DNA of 64,000 nt. Origin: Hydrogenispora sp. GTDB lineage: Bacteria; Bacillota; UBA4882; UBA10575. The DNA lies in assembly GCA_012837705.1 (NCBI GenBank), contig DUQQ01000064.1, positions 27,258-91,257 on the forward strand, written 5' to 3'. Shown piece by piece: positions 17,439 through 27,271 of this stretch. Position numbers and translations under genes: made by a program. Below the pieces are notes generated by a model. It was not told where the DNA came from. It made no database searches and saw only the letters and a program-made list of their open reading frames with translations. How positions within the stretch are numbered: position 1 is the first letter of the stretch; every line of letters begins with the position of its first letter.

Positions 17439-19178
17439 ATGGCAAGCGTGATGCAAGAGATAATTTTCGGCTTGGCTGGCGGCCTTGGTCTCTTTTTACT
17501 GGGCTTTGCTCTGATGGGGATGGGTTTTCAAAACATCGCGGGCAACAAGATATACCGGTTTATGGAAAAGACCAACAATCCGCTGGTCGCCATGGGGACC
17601 GGCTTTTTGATGACGCTGGCCCTTCAAGAGACGGGAGCGGCGACGGTTTTACTGATTGGGCTTTTGGGGTCCCGGTTGATCCAGCTTAAACAAGGGATCT
17701 GTGTAATGCTCGGTATTAATCTGGGGGCGACCCTCTTGGTCCACTTGACGTCATTTCAGATTGGAAGCTATGCTTATCTCGCTGTTGGCCTCGGTTTTTT
17801 ACTGTATACTTTTGGCAAGAAACACCATATCCAGTATCTTGGGTTTACCACGCTTGGTTTTGGTTTAGTTTTTATCGGTTTAAATACAATGACGGTTGCA
17901 ATGAAACCGGTGATTGAAAATTCGCTGTTACAAGCAGTTTTAATGCAAATCCGGTTTTCGCCATTATACGGATACTTGTTCGGTTTTTTCTCCACGGCCT
18001 TGGTGCAAAACAACATCGCCATCATCGGTCTTTTACAAGCCTTCCTCCGACAGGTGGCTTTGAGTGGGCAGGAGAACGTTTTTCTGTCTTTATCGGAGAT
18101 TTTACCTTTTTTACTGGGGACGGGGTTTGGTGTTGTGGTGATTGCCACCGTTGCGGCGCTTAAAAGTAATATTCTAACGAAAAGAGCCGTCTGGGCCCAT
18201 TGGTTGATTATGGGCGCAACAACGCTGGGCTTCCTTCTTTTCCGCGTACCCTTGGCGGCGGCGGCCAGCTGGGCTTCCCTTCAACTTTGGGGCCTGATTG
18301 ATGCCGGAAAAGAGCTTGTCTTTTCTTCCTTACCGACCGGTTTGTTACCGACCGGTGCCGGGGTGATGACGAAAGAGATCGCTATGGCGCATACCTTGTA
18401 TAATTTAGTCATGGTCCTTATTTGGTTACCCCTGACCGGTCCTGTTGCCCGGCTTCTGAGTGATCGGGTGACCGGGTCTTGGCGGCATCAGGAGGAAGTG
18501 GGCACCGAGCGGAAATACTTGAACGAGAAGTTTTATCCAACTCCGGGTTTGGCTTTGCGGGGGGCGGCCAAAGAGATCATGCGAACCGCGCAGATCGCCA
18601 TTGACATGCTTTATTTTGCCCGGATTGCCTTTTTTAAAGGCCAGTCTTCGGCGATTAAGGATATTGCCAAAAAAGAGGATATTGTGGATGAAAGGCGCCG
18701 GCAGATCATCCTTTATCTTTCCAATTTACTATCGGAGAATATCCTCACGGCTCCGCAATCCCGGTATTTGGCCGGGCTAATTCAAGTGATCAATGATGTG
18801 GAGCGCATCGCGGATCATGCGGAACATATCGGCGAGTATGCTCAGGCGAAGGTGGAGGAGAAACTGCCTTTTTCGCAGGTGGCGATGGACGAGATCGGGC
18901 TGCTTTACGATAAAGTGTTGGATATTTGCAAAAAAGCCCTGATTGCGTTGGAAGAAGACGACCCGGTTCTCGCGCGACAAGTGTTGGAGCGGGAGATCGC
19001 CATCGATAAGCTACAGGAAGAGATGCGTCAGAACCATATCAACCGGCTCAATCAAGGCCGGTGTTGGCCCGGTTCGGGCATTACCTACCTGGATCTGCTG
19101 GCTAGTTTAGAACGGGTGGCGGATCATGCCGCCAATATGGCGGAAGTGACGCTGGTAGGGAAGGAGGAGCTGATCTGA
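17439..19178 (+). CDS. NptA-like (Na/Pi cotransporter family) membrane protein with PhoU-like domain
   Basis: The protein has 579 residues. The N-terminal ~330 contain about eight to nine membrane spans arranged as the two inverted repeats of the Na/Pi cotransporter family. Residues ~380-570 form helices like PhoU domains ([14 protein letters not shown] and [13 protein letters not shown], one per half). In phosphate-transporting members both repeats carry QSSSA; here the equivalent sites read [11 protein letters not shown] and [11 protein letters not shown]. Phosphate transport is therefore doubtful and the protein may use another ion or act as a sensor. A GGAGGCAAT ribosome site precedes ATG 17439. 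It ends 2 nt before the spoIIIE start, so the two are probably co-transcribed. Confidence 0.8.
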   Translation: MASVMQEIIFGLAGGLGLFLLGFALMGMGFQNIAGNKIYRFMEKTNNPLVAMGTGFLMTLALQETGAATVLLIGLLGSRLIQLKQGICVMLGINLGATLLVHLTSFQIGSYAYLAVGLGFLLYTFGKKHHIQYLGFTTLGFGLVFIGLNTMTVAMKPVIENSLLQAVLMQIRFSPLYGYLFGFFSTALVQNNIAIIGLLQAFLRQVALSGQENVFLSLSEILPFLLGTGFGVVVIATVAALKSNILTKRAVWAHWLIMGATTLGFLLFRVPLAAAASWASLQLWGLIDAGKELVFSSLPTGLLPTGAGVMTKEIAMAHTLYNLVMVLIWLPLTGPVARLLSDRVTGSWRHQEEVGTERKYLNEKFYPTPGLALRGAAKEIMRTAQIAIDMLYFARIAFFKGQSSAIKDIAKKEDIVDERRRQIILYLSNLLSENILTAPQSRYLAGLIQVINDVERIADHAEHIGEYAQAKVEEKLPFSQVAMDEIGLLYDKVLDICKKALIALEEDDPVLARQVLEREIAIDKLQEEMRQNHINRLNQGRCWPGSGITYLDLLASLERVADHAANMAEVTLVGKEELI

Positions 19179-19180
19179 GG

Positions 19181-21355
19181 ATGGCGAAAAAACAAAAGGG
19201 GCGACCGTCCCAGACCGAAAACCGTTCAGAACGGAGTGACCGGCAGAAAGAGTTAAAAACGGAGATCCTCGGCGTAGTCTATTTAGGCTTGGCCGTTTTG
19301 CTTTTTCTGTCTTTACAGATGAAAGAGACGGGGAGCTTTGGCGAAGCAGTCCGCCGGGTTTTATATACGGTCACGGGCAAGAAAGGTTCTTTTCTTTTAC
19401 CAGTACTTTTTGCCGCCTTAGGCTGGCAATTACTGAAAAATCACCGTAAGTTTTCTTTGACCTACCGTTATGTGGGGGTTATTATCGGTTGTTTCTGGGG
19501 GATTCTCCTGATTCATCTGCTTTCGGTCGGTGTGCCGCTGGAACCGTTGCCCTTTGGTTATCAAGAAGGCGGTGGGGCGGTGGCCAGCGCTATATTGTAC
19601 GGATTGAACCGGATCTTCTCCGTCTTGGGGACGATGGTGGTTTTAAGCTTGTTGCTGTTGATTGCGGTCATTCTCATGCTTGACCGCCCTTTGCTTCAAT
19701 TTTTGGCTGACCTTAAAAAAAGAATCGGCCAAAGAATTCTGGGGCTCTTCCGGCGACGGAAAACACCGGTTGATCTCCATTATGAACAGGCTTCGGCGGC
19801 GACAGAAGAAAAGGCGGTTCTTCCGCCACGGGCGCCCCGGAGTAAAAAGGAAGAACGGCGCAAAGAACCCCGCCGCCGTAAAGAACAGCCACCACGGGAG
19901 GCTCCGGCGCTGATGGCGGTAAAAAGTGGTCGCCAATTGGGCCCCTACCAGTTACCGGCCCTTGATCTTTTGCAGCCGCCACCCCGGCCCCGGCGGAATC
20001 AGAAACTACTGGACCAATCGGAGCAACTGGAGGCGACGCTGGCCTCTTTTGGCGTACAGGCTCAGGTCACCGCGGTCCATCAGGGGCCAGTCATTACCCG
20101 CTACGAAATCCAGCCGGCTCCAGGCGTGAAAGTGAGCCGGATCGTGAATCTGGCCAATGATCTTGCTTTGGCATTGGCGGCACGGGGTTTAAGGATTGAA
20201 GCGCCGATTCCCGGAAAATCGGCGGTGGGGATTGAAGTGCCGAACCAGGAAGCGCGGACGGTTACCCTCCGCGAAGTCGTTGAGTCCCGCGCTTTTTGGA
20301 GCGCTGGGAAACTGGGGATCGCCATGGGGGTTGACATCACGGGGGAACCGAGTGTAACCAATCTGGATAAGATGCCCCACCTCTTGATTGCGGGGGCGAC
20401 CGGTTCCGGGAAAAGTGTCTGTCTGAACACGTTACTAATTTCCCTTTTGTACCGGGCTTCACCGGTGGAGGTAAAATTGGTTTTGATCGACCCGAAACGG
20501 GTGGAACTATCGGTTTACGATGGAATTCCCCATCTGGCCGCGCCGGTGGTCACCGAGGCGAAAAAAGCGGCTGCGGTGCTCAAAGCGGTTGTCGCCGAGA
20601 TGGAGGCGCGGTATAAGGCGTTTGCTGAAAAAGGGGTGCGGGATATCGCCCGCTATAACCGGACGGTGAAGGCGGAGGAGCTTCCCATGCCCTATATGGT
20701 TGTGGTCATTGATGAATTGGCCGACTTGATGATGGTTGCCCCGGTCGATGTGGAGGACGCCATCTGCCGTTTGGCCCAGATGGCGCGGGCAACCGGGATT
20801 CACCTGGTGGTGGCCACCCAGAGGCCATCGGTGGATGTGATCACCGGTCTAATTAAGGCGAATATTCCGTCCCGGATTGCGTTTGCCGTTTCTTCGCAGG
20901 TGGACTCGCGGACGATTCTGGATAGCGCCGGGGCCGAACAGTTATTGGGCCGGGGCGATATGCTCTTTGCACCGGTGGGTGCTTTGAAACCCATCCGCTT
21001 GCAAGGTGCTTTGGTCTTGGATGAGGAGATTAAAATGATCACCGACCATTGGCGGCGGCAAGGTGCTCCCGAGTATGTGGAGGCCTTAACCAATCCCCCG
21101 GCGCCGGAGGCCCGGGGTGACCTGGCAGCGGAAGAAGATGAACTGTTCTGGGATGCGGTGCAGTTGGTGATTGATCAGGAACAAGCTTCCGCTTCTTCAT
21201 TACAACGGCGTTTTCGGATTGGTTATACGCGGGCGGCCCGGCTGATTGACACTATGGAAGAAAAAGGCTTTGTCGGCCCGCATGAAGGGAGTAAACCCCG
21301 GACTGTGCTGATCAATCGCCGCCAGTTGGAAGAGTTGAGAAAGAACGACGCCTGA
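19181..21355 (+). CDS. spoIIIE: DNA translocase FtsK/SpoIIIE
   Basis: The protein has 724 residues. There are four membrane spans between residues ~28 and 170, then a basic, proline-rich linker (~190-280), the FtsK alpha domain (~285-370), the RecA-like motor with Walker [11 protein letters not shown] near residue 408 and Walker [14 protein letters not shown], and a C-terminal winged-helix gamma domain (~655-720) for recognising oriented DNA motifs. It pumps chromosomal DNA through the division or sporulation septum. The tepA-ylzJ-translocase-rodZ-like order favours the SpoIIIE orthologue of Firmicutes, although the protein may serve both vegetative and sporulation roles. AAGGAGGAG lies 9 nt before the ATG. 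Confidence 0.95.
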   Translation: MAKKQKGRPSQTENRSERSDRQKELKTEILGVVYLGLAVLLFLSLQMKETGSFGEAVRRVLYTVTGKKGSFLLPVLFAALGWQLLKNHRKFSLTYRYVGVIIGCFWGILLIHLLSVGVPLEPLPFGYQEGGGAVASAILYGLNRIFSVLGTMVVLSLLLLIAVILMLDRPLLQFLADLKKRIGQRILGLFRRRKTPVDLHYEQASAATEEKAVLPPRAPRSKKEERRKEPRRRKEQPPREAPALMAVKSGRQLGPYQLPALDLLQPPPRPRRNQKLLDQSEQLEATLASFGVQAQVTAVHQGPVITRYEIQPAPGVKVSRIVNLANDLALALAARGLRIEAPIPGKSAVGIEVPNQEARTVTLREVVESRAFWSAGKLGIAMGVDITGEPSVTNLDKMPHLLIAGATGSGKSVCLNTLLISLLYRASPVEVKLVLIDPKRVELSVYDGIPHLAAPVVTEAKKAAAVLKAVVAEMEARYKAFAEKGVRDIARYNRTVKAEELPMPYMVVVIDELADLMMVAPVDVEDAICRLAQMARATGIHLVVATQRPSVDVITGLIKANIPSRIAFAVSSQVDSRTILDSAGAEQLLGRGDMLFAPVGALKPIRLQGALVLDEEIKMITDHWRRQGAPEYVEALTNPPAPEARGDLAAEEDELFWDAVQLVIDQEQASASSLQRRFRIGYTRAARLIDTMEEKGFVGPHEGSKPRTVLINRRQLEELRKNDA

Positions 21356-21457
21356 GCGATTGACTTTATTTTGCAGGAGGAGTTGGGGTCGATTCCACGA
21401 ATTATTTGCAACAAGATAACTGCATTTAGCAGGCGCTTTGCTTAGGAGGGACAATAA

Positions 21458-22315
21458 GTGAAAGAGATCGGAGCAATGTTAAAAGCAGCGCGCGAAGAAA
21501 AAGGGTTGTCCTTGTCGGATCTACAGATGGCGACCAAGATTCGGTATCAGCAATTGGAAGCCATGGAAGCGGGTGATTTTCACAAGCTTCCGGGAGAAGT
21601 CTATGTGCGTGGTTTTCTTATTAACTATGCTAAACATGTGGGTTTGGATGAAGAACAGGTTCTCGCCCAGTATAACGCGCGAAAAAAACAGGAGGCCGCG
21701 GAAGAAACCGACCACGAAGCGGAGGCAGAAACCGAAGGCACCGCTTCTTTTGGGGGAACTGTAAAGCGGCAAACCCCGGTGGGAACCGACCGGGGACAAA
21801 AGAAAGCTAACCTTCTGGTTATGGCCAGTGTCGGCCTGGTCTTGGTGGTCGGGGTTGCGGTTGGGCGATATTTTACGCAAAAGCCAACCGCGGGGCCTGT
21901 GACCGATGACACCCCGGTGGTGGTTGCGGAAGGGGCCGCGGAGGCGGCTGGTGCCGCTCCGGAGTCGGCTGCGGTCTCCGCCGAAAACAGCGGCCAGACA
22001 GGGACAGAAGGACAAGAAGGGGATCAGGGCACGGCGGGGACGGTCGAACCGGCAGCGGTTTTGCCCGCCGACAAAGGACGTTTGGTTGTTGAGGCCAGCG
22101 AGGTGGTTTGGCTTGGTCTTTACCGGTTGCCGTCCCGCGACTTAATCTTTGAAGGCACCCTTTCCCCCGGTGAAAGGCGGGAATGGCTCCTAACCGCGGA
22201 TGTATCCTTACGAATTGGTAATGCGGGCGGACTGCGCATGATTTACGAAGGACAGGATCTTGGTGAACTGGGCTACTCCGGCCAGGTGATCACGAAGGTG
22301 ATTACGGTTGACTGA
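21458..22315 (+). CDS. rodZ: RodZ/YmfM-like helix-turn-helix membrane protein
   Basis: The protein is 285 residues from GTG 21458, which follows AGGAGGG. Residues 1-75 are an HTH_25-type domain (IGAMLKAAREEKGLSLSDLQ, LPGEVYVRGFLINYAKHVGLD). A charged linker follows, one membrane span at ~118-136 (LLVMASVGLVLVVGVAVG), an acidic/alanine-rich periplasmic linker and a C-terminal DUF4115 beta domain (~205-285). This is the architecture of RodZ, which links MreB to the elongation machinery and shape control. The Bacillus homologue ymfM lies in the same region after spoIIIE. Confidence 0.88.
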   Translation: MKEIGAMLKAAREEKGLSLSDLQMATKIRYQQLEAMEAGDFHKLPGEVYVRGFLINYAKHVGLDEEQVLAQYNARKKQEAAEETDHEAEAETEGTASFGGTVKRQTPVGTDRGQKKANLLVMASVGLVLVVGVAVGRYFTQKPTAGPVTDDTPVVVAEGAAEAAGAAPESAAVSAENSGQTGTEGQEGDQGTAGTVEPAAVLPADKGRLVVEASEVVWLGLYRLPSRDLIFEGTLSPGERREWLLTADVSLRIGNAGGLRMIYEGQDLGELGYSGQVITKVITVD

Positions 22316-22381
22316 AACGATCTTCTTGTATATAAAGAGGAGATCTGCCTGGGGGGACGAATAAGCCAATAGGTGAAGAAA

Positions 22382-24229
22382 ATGGATCGGTTAACAAACG
22401 AAAAGATTATTAGCGACGTAAAAGAGAATAATGATATTGTTGCAGTGATCTCCGAGTATGTTAACCTGAAACAACGTGGTCGGTCCTTCACCGGTTTGTG
22501 TCCTTTTCATAGCGAGAAGACCCCTTCCTTTACCGTGAGCCGGGAGAAACAGCTTTTCTACTGTTTTGGCTGCGGTGCTGGGGGCGATGTCCTCACGTTT
22601 ATCATGCGGATCGAAAACCTGACTTTCGGACCCGCCCTCCGCTTATTGGCCGAGCGGGCGAATATCCAACTGCCGGAGGTCCAACTTTCGCCGACGGGGA
22701 AAAAACAGAAAGAAGAACGGGAACGGCTTTATCGCTTAAACGCCTTTGCCGCCGCGTTCTATCAGAAGATTCTCTGGCAGACCAAGACCGGGACGAAAGC
22801 CGTGGCTTATCTGGAAGCCCGCGGTATCACCCGGGCGGCGGCGGAAAAGTTTGGCTTGGGTTATGCGCCGCCCCAATGGACTGCGCTGGTCGGCCTCTTC
22901 CGGAAAAAAGGAGTTGCCCTTGATGAGGCGGAAAAGGCCGGACTGGTCTGCGGTGGGGCCGAAGGTTTCTATGACCGGTTTCGCGACCGGCTGCTTTTTC
23001 CCATCACCGATCCGCGCGGGCGGATTATTGGTTTCGGTGGACGGCTCTTAGGGGATGGACAACCCAAATACCTCAACTCCCCGGAGACGCTGATTTATCA
23101 GAAAAACCGTTCCCTCTATGGGCTGGCGGAGGCCCGGGAAGGGATTCGCCGGCGGGGCCAAGTGATTGTGGTTGAGGGATATATGGATGTGATCCAAGCC
23201 CACCAACAAGGGATTGATGAGGTGGTTGCTTCTTCCGGGACAGCTTTGACGCCGGAACAAGTCCGCCTTTTGAAGCGTTATAGCGATAAAGTGTTCATTG
23301 CCTACGACGCCGACGCGGCGGGGGAGGCGGCGACGATCCGGGGGTTGGATTTACTGGCGGCGGCGGGGGCGGATGTCCGAGTAATCCGCCTGCCGGCCGG
23401 CGAGGATCCCGATTCCCTGCTGAAGAAGGAAGGTGCCGCGGGTTTTCGGCGGTACATGGCGGAAAGCGTGGACCTTTTCACCTTCAAACTGGCATATATT
23501 CTAGAGAATGCGGATCTTGCGACGCCGACCGGCAAGGCCCGGGCGGTCCAGCGGGTTTTTCCCCTCCTTACCCAGGTTAAAAACGAAATCATGCGGGAAG
23601 CCTATCTCAAGCAAACCGCGGCGGCGGTAGGGGTTTCGGAAACGACGATTTATGACCAGTGGCGCATATACAGGTACAATTTAAGGAAAAATAAACAACG
23701 TTTGGATATAAAAAACAACCAGCGGCATACTAATGGTATTGCTGATGATCAGCCACAACCAGCAGCTCCGGCAGGAGAAAAAGAACTTTTACAACTGGAA
23801 AGACAACTTTTACGTGGCTGTTTGCAGGAGAAAGATTATTTTGCGCGAATAAAAAGAACGTTAATAGAGTTTGGGTTTTCCACCCCGCTTTATGAAATCC
23901 TACGGCAGCAACTGATGGAATGGGATCTTTCCGGAGAGTGGCCCCCACCGGCCAGTGCTTTTCCTCCGGAAACGCGCGCCCTTTATGTGGAACTGTTGAC
24001 CGAAAACCAGATGAACCCCTTGCCAGTTGACCTGGAGGGTTGTTTGCAACGTTTGCGGCAACGCCGCCTAACCGACGAGATCCGCCGGTTACAGCAAGAG
24101 GTGGCGGTCAGCCTGGAACAGCAGGCGGAAGGTACTTCCCCAGCCAAGTTACAAGAGAACTTAGCGTTATTAAACGAACTCCATAAGAAGCTCCGGGAAG
24201 AGTTTCCGACTTTCTCCGGTTTAACATAA
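22382..24229 (+). CDS. dnaG: DNA primase DnaG
   Basis: The chosen product is 615 residues from ATG 22382, with AGGTGA 5 nt upstream (the ORF-track GTG is three codons earlier). The N-terminal CHC2 zinc finger has CPFHSEKTPSF and FYCFGCGAGGD (~residues 38-62). The catalytic core follows, with the TOPRIM motif VIVVEGYMDVIQ and acidic cluster AYDADAAG. The ~190-residue C-terminal region is the helicase-binding part and is poorly conserved. DnaG makes RNA primers at the replication fork. With rpoD it forms the classic macromolecular-synthesis pair; rpsU is not adjacent. Confidence 0.96.
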   Translation: MDRLTNEKIISDVKENNDIVAVISEYVNLKQRGRSFTGLCPFHSEKTPSFTVSREKQLFYCFGCGAGGDVLTFIMRIENLTFGPALRLLAERANIQLPEVQLSPTGKKQKEERERLYRLNAFAAAFYQKILWQTKTGTKAVAYLEARGITRAAAEKFGLGYAPPQWTALVGLFRKKGVALDEAEKAGLVCGGAEGFYDRFRDRLLFPITDPRGRIIGFGGRLLGDGQPKYLNSPETLIYQKNRSLYGLAEAREGIRRRGQVIVVEGYMDVIQAHQQGIDEVVASSGTALTPEQVRLLKRYSDKVFIAYDADAAGEAATIRGLDLLAAAGADVRVIRLPAGEDPDSLLKKEGAAGFRRYMAESVDLFTFKLAYILENADLATPTGKARAVQRVFPLLTQVKNEIMREAYLKQTAAAVGVSETTIYDQWRIYRYNLRKNKQRLDIKNNQRHTNGIADDQPQPAAPAGEKELLQLERQLLRGCLQEKDYFARIKRTLIEFGFSTPLYEILRQQLMEWDLSGEWPPPASAFPPETRALYVELLTENQMNPLPVDLEGCLQRLRQRRLTDEIRRLQQEVAVSLEQQAEGTSPAKLQENLALLNELHKKLREEFPTFSGLT

Positions 24230-24277
24230 AAAATTTGATTATTTGCTTAATAATTTCTCCGGTTTTCTCTGGGAAGG

Positions 24278-25438
24278 ATGATTGAAAAAGTGAGTAAAGA
24301 AAAAGAGGTTAAAAAGCCTGATCTGTCCTTTGCTGAGCAAGCGAAAGGGAATGAAGAACAAGAAGCGCTTAAAGCAGCCGCAATTAAAGAGATCCTTTCT
24401 TTAGGCAAGAAAAAGGGTGTTGTGACGTATAAGGACATCATGGACACCTTTGAGCAAATTGATCTTGCGCCGGAGGAAATCGATGGGATCTATGAACTGC
24501 TAACCAATAAAGGCATTGATTTTGTGGCTGAAGATGAGGAACCCAAGGGCAATGAGGCTGGTGACGGTGAGGAAGACCAAGAAGTCGATCTTTCCCTCCC
24601 GGAAGGGATCTCACTGGATGATCCGGTCCGGATGTATTTGAAAGAGATCGGACGGGTGCCCCTTTTGTCGCCAGAAGACGAATTAGAGCTGGCGCGTCGG
24701 GCGCAAAATGGTGATGAAAACGCTAAACGGCGGTTGGCCGAAGCCAATCTGCGTTTGGTGGTAAGTATCGCCAAAAGGTATGTCGGGCGCGGTATGCTTT
24801 TTCTCGATCTAATACAGGAAGGGAACCTGGGCTTGATTAAAGCCGTGGAAAAATTTGACTACCATAAAGGGTTCAAATTTAGTACCTATGCGACCTGGTG
24901 GATCCGGCAGGCGATTACGCGGGCCATTGCGGACCAAGCGCGGACGATCCGGATTCCCGTCCACATGGTGGAGACGATTAATAAACTGATCCGCATCTCC
25001 CGGCAATTGTTACAGACGTTAGGGCGGGAGCCAACTGCGGAAGAGATTGCGGAAGAGATGGGGATGAACGTTGAGCGGGTCCGTGAGATAATTAAGATTG
25101 CGCAAGAGCCGGTCTCCCTCGAGACCCCGATTGGGGAAGAAGAAGACAGTCACCTGGGTGACTTCATCGAAGACCAGGATGTTCCGGCCCCGGCCGAAGC
25201 TGCTTCTTTCCTTTTACTCAAGGAACAACTGGAGGAAGTGCTGGATACCTTGACCTCCCGGGAGGAAAAGGTTTTACGGCTCCGCTTCGGTTTGGAAGAC
25301 GGCCGCGCCCGGACTTTAGAAGAGGTTGGTCAGGTCTTTGGGGTGACCAGAGAACGGATTCGCCAGATCGAGGCCAAAGCCTTGCGGAAGTTGCGCCATC
25401 CGAGCCGGAGTAAGAAACTGAAGGATTTCCTGGAATAG
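24278..25438 (+). CDS. rpoD: Primary RNA polymerase sigma factor RpoD/SigA
   Basis: The protein has 386 residues. Region 1.1 is acidic (~1-100). Region 1.2 begins [17 protein letters not shown]. Region 2 has [12 protein letters not shown] and [36 protein letters not shown] (core binding and -10 recognition), and region 4.2 ends with the helix-turn-helix [28 protein letters not shown] for the -35. It directs housekeeping transcription; the strong TTGACA/TATAAT boxes in this window fit it. The start is ATG 24278, with GGGAAGG immediately adjacent, so a GTG four codons later is an alternative. Confidence 0.97.
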   Translation: MIEKVSKEKEVKKPDLSFAEQAKGNEEQEALKAAAIKEILSLGKKKGVVTYKDIMDTFEQIDLAPEEIDGIYELLTNKGIDFVAEDEEPKGNEAGDGEEDQEVDLSLPEGISLDDPVRMYLKEIGRVPLLSPEDELELARRAQNGDENAKRRLAEANLRLVVSIAKRYVGRGMLFLDLIQEGNLGLIKAVEKFDYHKGFKFSTYATWWIRQAITRAIADQARTIRIPVHMVETINKLIRISRQLLQTLGREPTAEEIAEEMGMNVERVREIIKIAQEPVSLETPIGEEEDSHLGDFIEDQDVPAPAEAASFLLLKEQLEEVLDTLTSREEKVLRLRFGLEDGRARTLEEVGQVFGVTRERIRQIEAKALRKLRHPSRSKKLKDFLE

Positions 25439-25450
25439 GCGCCGATACCC

Positions 25451-25479
25451 TTGACATAAGTAAAAAAAGGGGGTATAAT
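25451..25479 (+). promoter_or_regulatory. Consensus sigma-A promoter of the tRNA-Asn operon
   Basis: TTGACA at 25451-25456 and TATAAT at 25474-25479 with exactly 17 bp between them, directly after the rpoD stop. Transcription would start a few bases before tRNA-Asn. Confidence 0.92.
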
Positions 25480-25497
25480 TAATTTTGCGCAATAAAC

Positions 25498-25572
25498 TCC
25501 TCGATAGCTCAACGGTAGAGCACCCGGCTGTTAACCGGGCGGTTGTTGGTTCGAATCCAACTCGGGGAGCCA
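25498..25572 (+). tRNA. tRNA-Asn (GTT)
   Basis: A 75-nt cloverleaf. The acceptor TCCTCGA pairs with TCGGGGA (one T-G), the discriminator is G with encoded CCA, the anticodon loop CTGTTAA gives GTT, and the T loop is TTCGAAT. Confidence 0.97.
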
Positions 25573-25581
25573 TAATTATTT

Positions 25582-25656
25582 GGGCCCATAGCTCAGCGGT
25601 GGAGCAGTCGGCTCATAACCGATCGGTCCCTGGTTCGAATCCAGGTGGGCCCACCA
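25582..25656 (+). tRNA. tRNA with CAT anticodon (elongator Met or Ile2)
   Basis: A 75-nt cloverleaf. The acceptor GGGCCCA pairs perfectly with TGGGCCC, discriminator A, CCA encoded. The anticodon loop CTCATAA gives CAT. That loop resembles tRNA-Ile2, where C34 is modified to lysidine by TilS, but similar Clostridial genes are often called elongator Met. It is not an initiator: the anticodon stem lacks the three G-C pairs and acceptor pair 1-72 is intact. Confidence 0.93.
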
Positions 25657-25676
25657 ATCTATGAAGATTATTGGAT

Positions 25677-25703
25677 AAAAGTGGCATGGCACCACTTTTT
25701 TTT
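25677..25703 (+). terminator. Rho-independent terminator of the tRNA-Asn operon
   Basis: The stem AAAAGTGG/CCACTTTT with a 7-nt loop is followed by a run of eight or more T, 20 nt after the CAT-anticodon tRNA. Confidence 0.9.
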
Positions 25704-25904
25704 GTTATCATGCGGCTTTGGCGTCCATGGAGCGCTGCTCAGGTGGCAATTAAAGGTAAAAACGGCGAAAAGATTGCCCGACAAGCAGGAAATGCGGGGA
25801 CAACCTCGAAAATAGTAAATTAATAGTTATTATGTACAGTCCTTGGTTTATATTATTAATATAAAAAGCAAACAAATGGGACTTAGACAGAAGGTGAAGC
25901 GTAA

Positions 25905-27020
25905 ATGCCGACTGTGCGAGAGATTACATCGATCTTAGAAGAATTGGCACCCGTAGCGTTGGCCGAATCCTGGGATAACGTTGGGTTACAGGTTGGCCGC
26001 TTCGACCGCGAAGTCACCGGCCTTTTACTGGCTTTGGATCTTACTCCGGCGGTTCTGGCCGAAGCCCGGCAGAAAAAGGCTAATATGATCGTCAACCATC
26101 ACCCCTTGATCTATAAACCCCTTAATAACCTCCAATTTGACCGGCCCGGCGGCGCGCTTTGGGAGGAGATTATTGCTGGGGGTTTTGTTGTATATGCCAT
26201 GCACACCAATTATGACCGGGCCGCCGACGGCTTAAACCAATACCTGGCGGAACTTTTACGGCTCAATCAGGTCGAACCGGTGGAAGAGGGGGCTGAAGAA
26301 TATCTCAAACTGGTGGTCTTTGTCCCTGAAGACCACGTCGAACCGGTCTTTACGGCCTTAACGGCAGCGGGTGCTGGTTGGATCGGTAAATACAGCCATT
26401 GCACTTTCCGGACGTCGGGGGTGGGGACGTTCTTGCCGCAAAGTGGGGCCAATCCTTTTTTAGGTGACGTTGGTGCCGTTTCGTCCGTCCCGGAAGTGCG
26501 GTTGGAGACGATTATTCCGGCTTGGACCCGGGAGCGTATCATCCAAGCAATGTTGGCCGCCCATCCATACGAGGAAGTGGCCTACGATCTCTATCCGGTC
26601 GTCCAAAAAGGCGGTCGTGCCGGATTGGGGCGGGTCGGGGTTTTGCCCACACCGCAACCTTTCCCCGATTTACTCGCGGAGCTCAAAGCCTTATTTAAAG
26701 GAGAAACCCTACGCTGGGGTGGTTTTCCGCGGGAGAGGGTGCAAAAGCTGGCGGTGATCGGAGGTAGCGGCGGAAAATATATGCGCCAGGCGAAGCGGAA
26801 AGGGGCGGAGGTTCTGATCACCTCAGATCTGGGTTACCATGATTTTCTCTACGCCGAACAGCTCGGTTTGACCATAGTGGAAGTGGGACACCACACCATT
26901 GAGGCGGTTGGCCTGAACCGAATCAAGGAGTATTTAGAACAAGACCGGACATTGACATCTGAGTTTAAAGCACGGATCTATCTCAGTGAACACCAAATTA
27001 AACCCTACACATTATACTAG
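25905..27020 (+). CDS. yqfO: Nif3-like dinuclear metal centre protein (YqfO)
   Basis: The protein has 371 residues, the length of Bacillus YqfO. The Nif3/DUF34 halves are split by a ~110-residue PII/CutA-like insert (EEYLKLVVFVPEDHVEPVFTALTAAGAGWIG). Likely metal ligands are in MIVNHHPLIYKP, YAMHTNYDRAADGLN and the C-terminal VEVGHHTIEAVGL. The function is unsettled; a GTP cyclohydrolase-like role has been proposed for related proteins. It lies after rpoD as in Bacillus, but no trmK/yqfN precedes it here. The upstream 200 bases hold an A/T-rich stretch without a clear promoter. Confidence 0.92.
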   Translation: MPTVREITSILEELAPVALAESWDNVGLQVGRFDREVTGLLLALDLTPAVLAEARQKKANMIVNHHPLIYKPLNNLQFDRPGGALWEEIIAGGFVVYAMHTNYDRAADGLNQYLAELLRLNQVEPVEEGAEEYLKLVVFVPEDHVEPVFTALTAAGAGWIGKYSHCTFRTSGVGTFLPQSGANPFLGDVGAVSSVPEVRLETIIPAWTRERIIQAMLAAHPYEEVAYDLYPVVQKGGRAGLGRVGVLPTPQPFPDLLAELKALFKGETLRWGGFPRERVQKLAVIGGSGGKYMRQAKRKGAEVLITSDLGYHDFLYAEQLGLTIVEVGHHTIEAVGLNRIKEYLEQDRTLTSEFKARIYLSEHQIKPYTLY

Positions 27021-27088
27021 TGGCAATGAAATAAAGGAGCTTGTCGCCTACCGTCACGACTGACCAGGACTACTAAGGAGGGTTTCAA

Positions 27089-27271
27089 ATGGGCAAAAAA
27101 TGCGAGCTATGTGGTAAAGCGATTTCAGCGGAACGGCTGGAAGCTTTACCGGAAACCAAAAGGTGTGTCAAGTGTGCAAAGGAGAAGGGCTCCGATATTG
27201 TTGCCCGCCGATCCGAGATCGGGATGGATATCGACACCTACAAGGATCTCCTCGGTGCGATCCGTAGTTAG
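27089..27271 (+). CDS. Small four-cysteine zinc-finger protein
   Basis: A 60-residue protein with a strong AAGGAGG site before ATG 27089. It has two Cys pairs, KKCELCGKAI near the start and KRCVKCAKEKG about 20 residues later, a spacing like the TraR/DksA C4 finger but without the long coiled-coil. A 30-residue helical tail follows. Its stop abuts the start of the next gene with no gap, so they are probably translated in tandem. Partners might be RNA polymerase or nucleic acid, but this is not shown by the sequence. Confidence 0.7.
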   Translation: MGKKCELCGKAISAERLEALPETKRCVKCAKEKGSDIVARRSEIGMDIDTYKDLLGAIRS

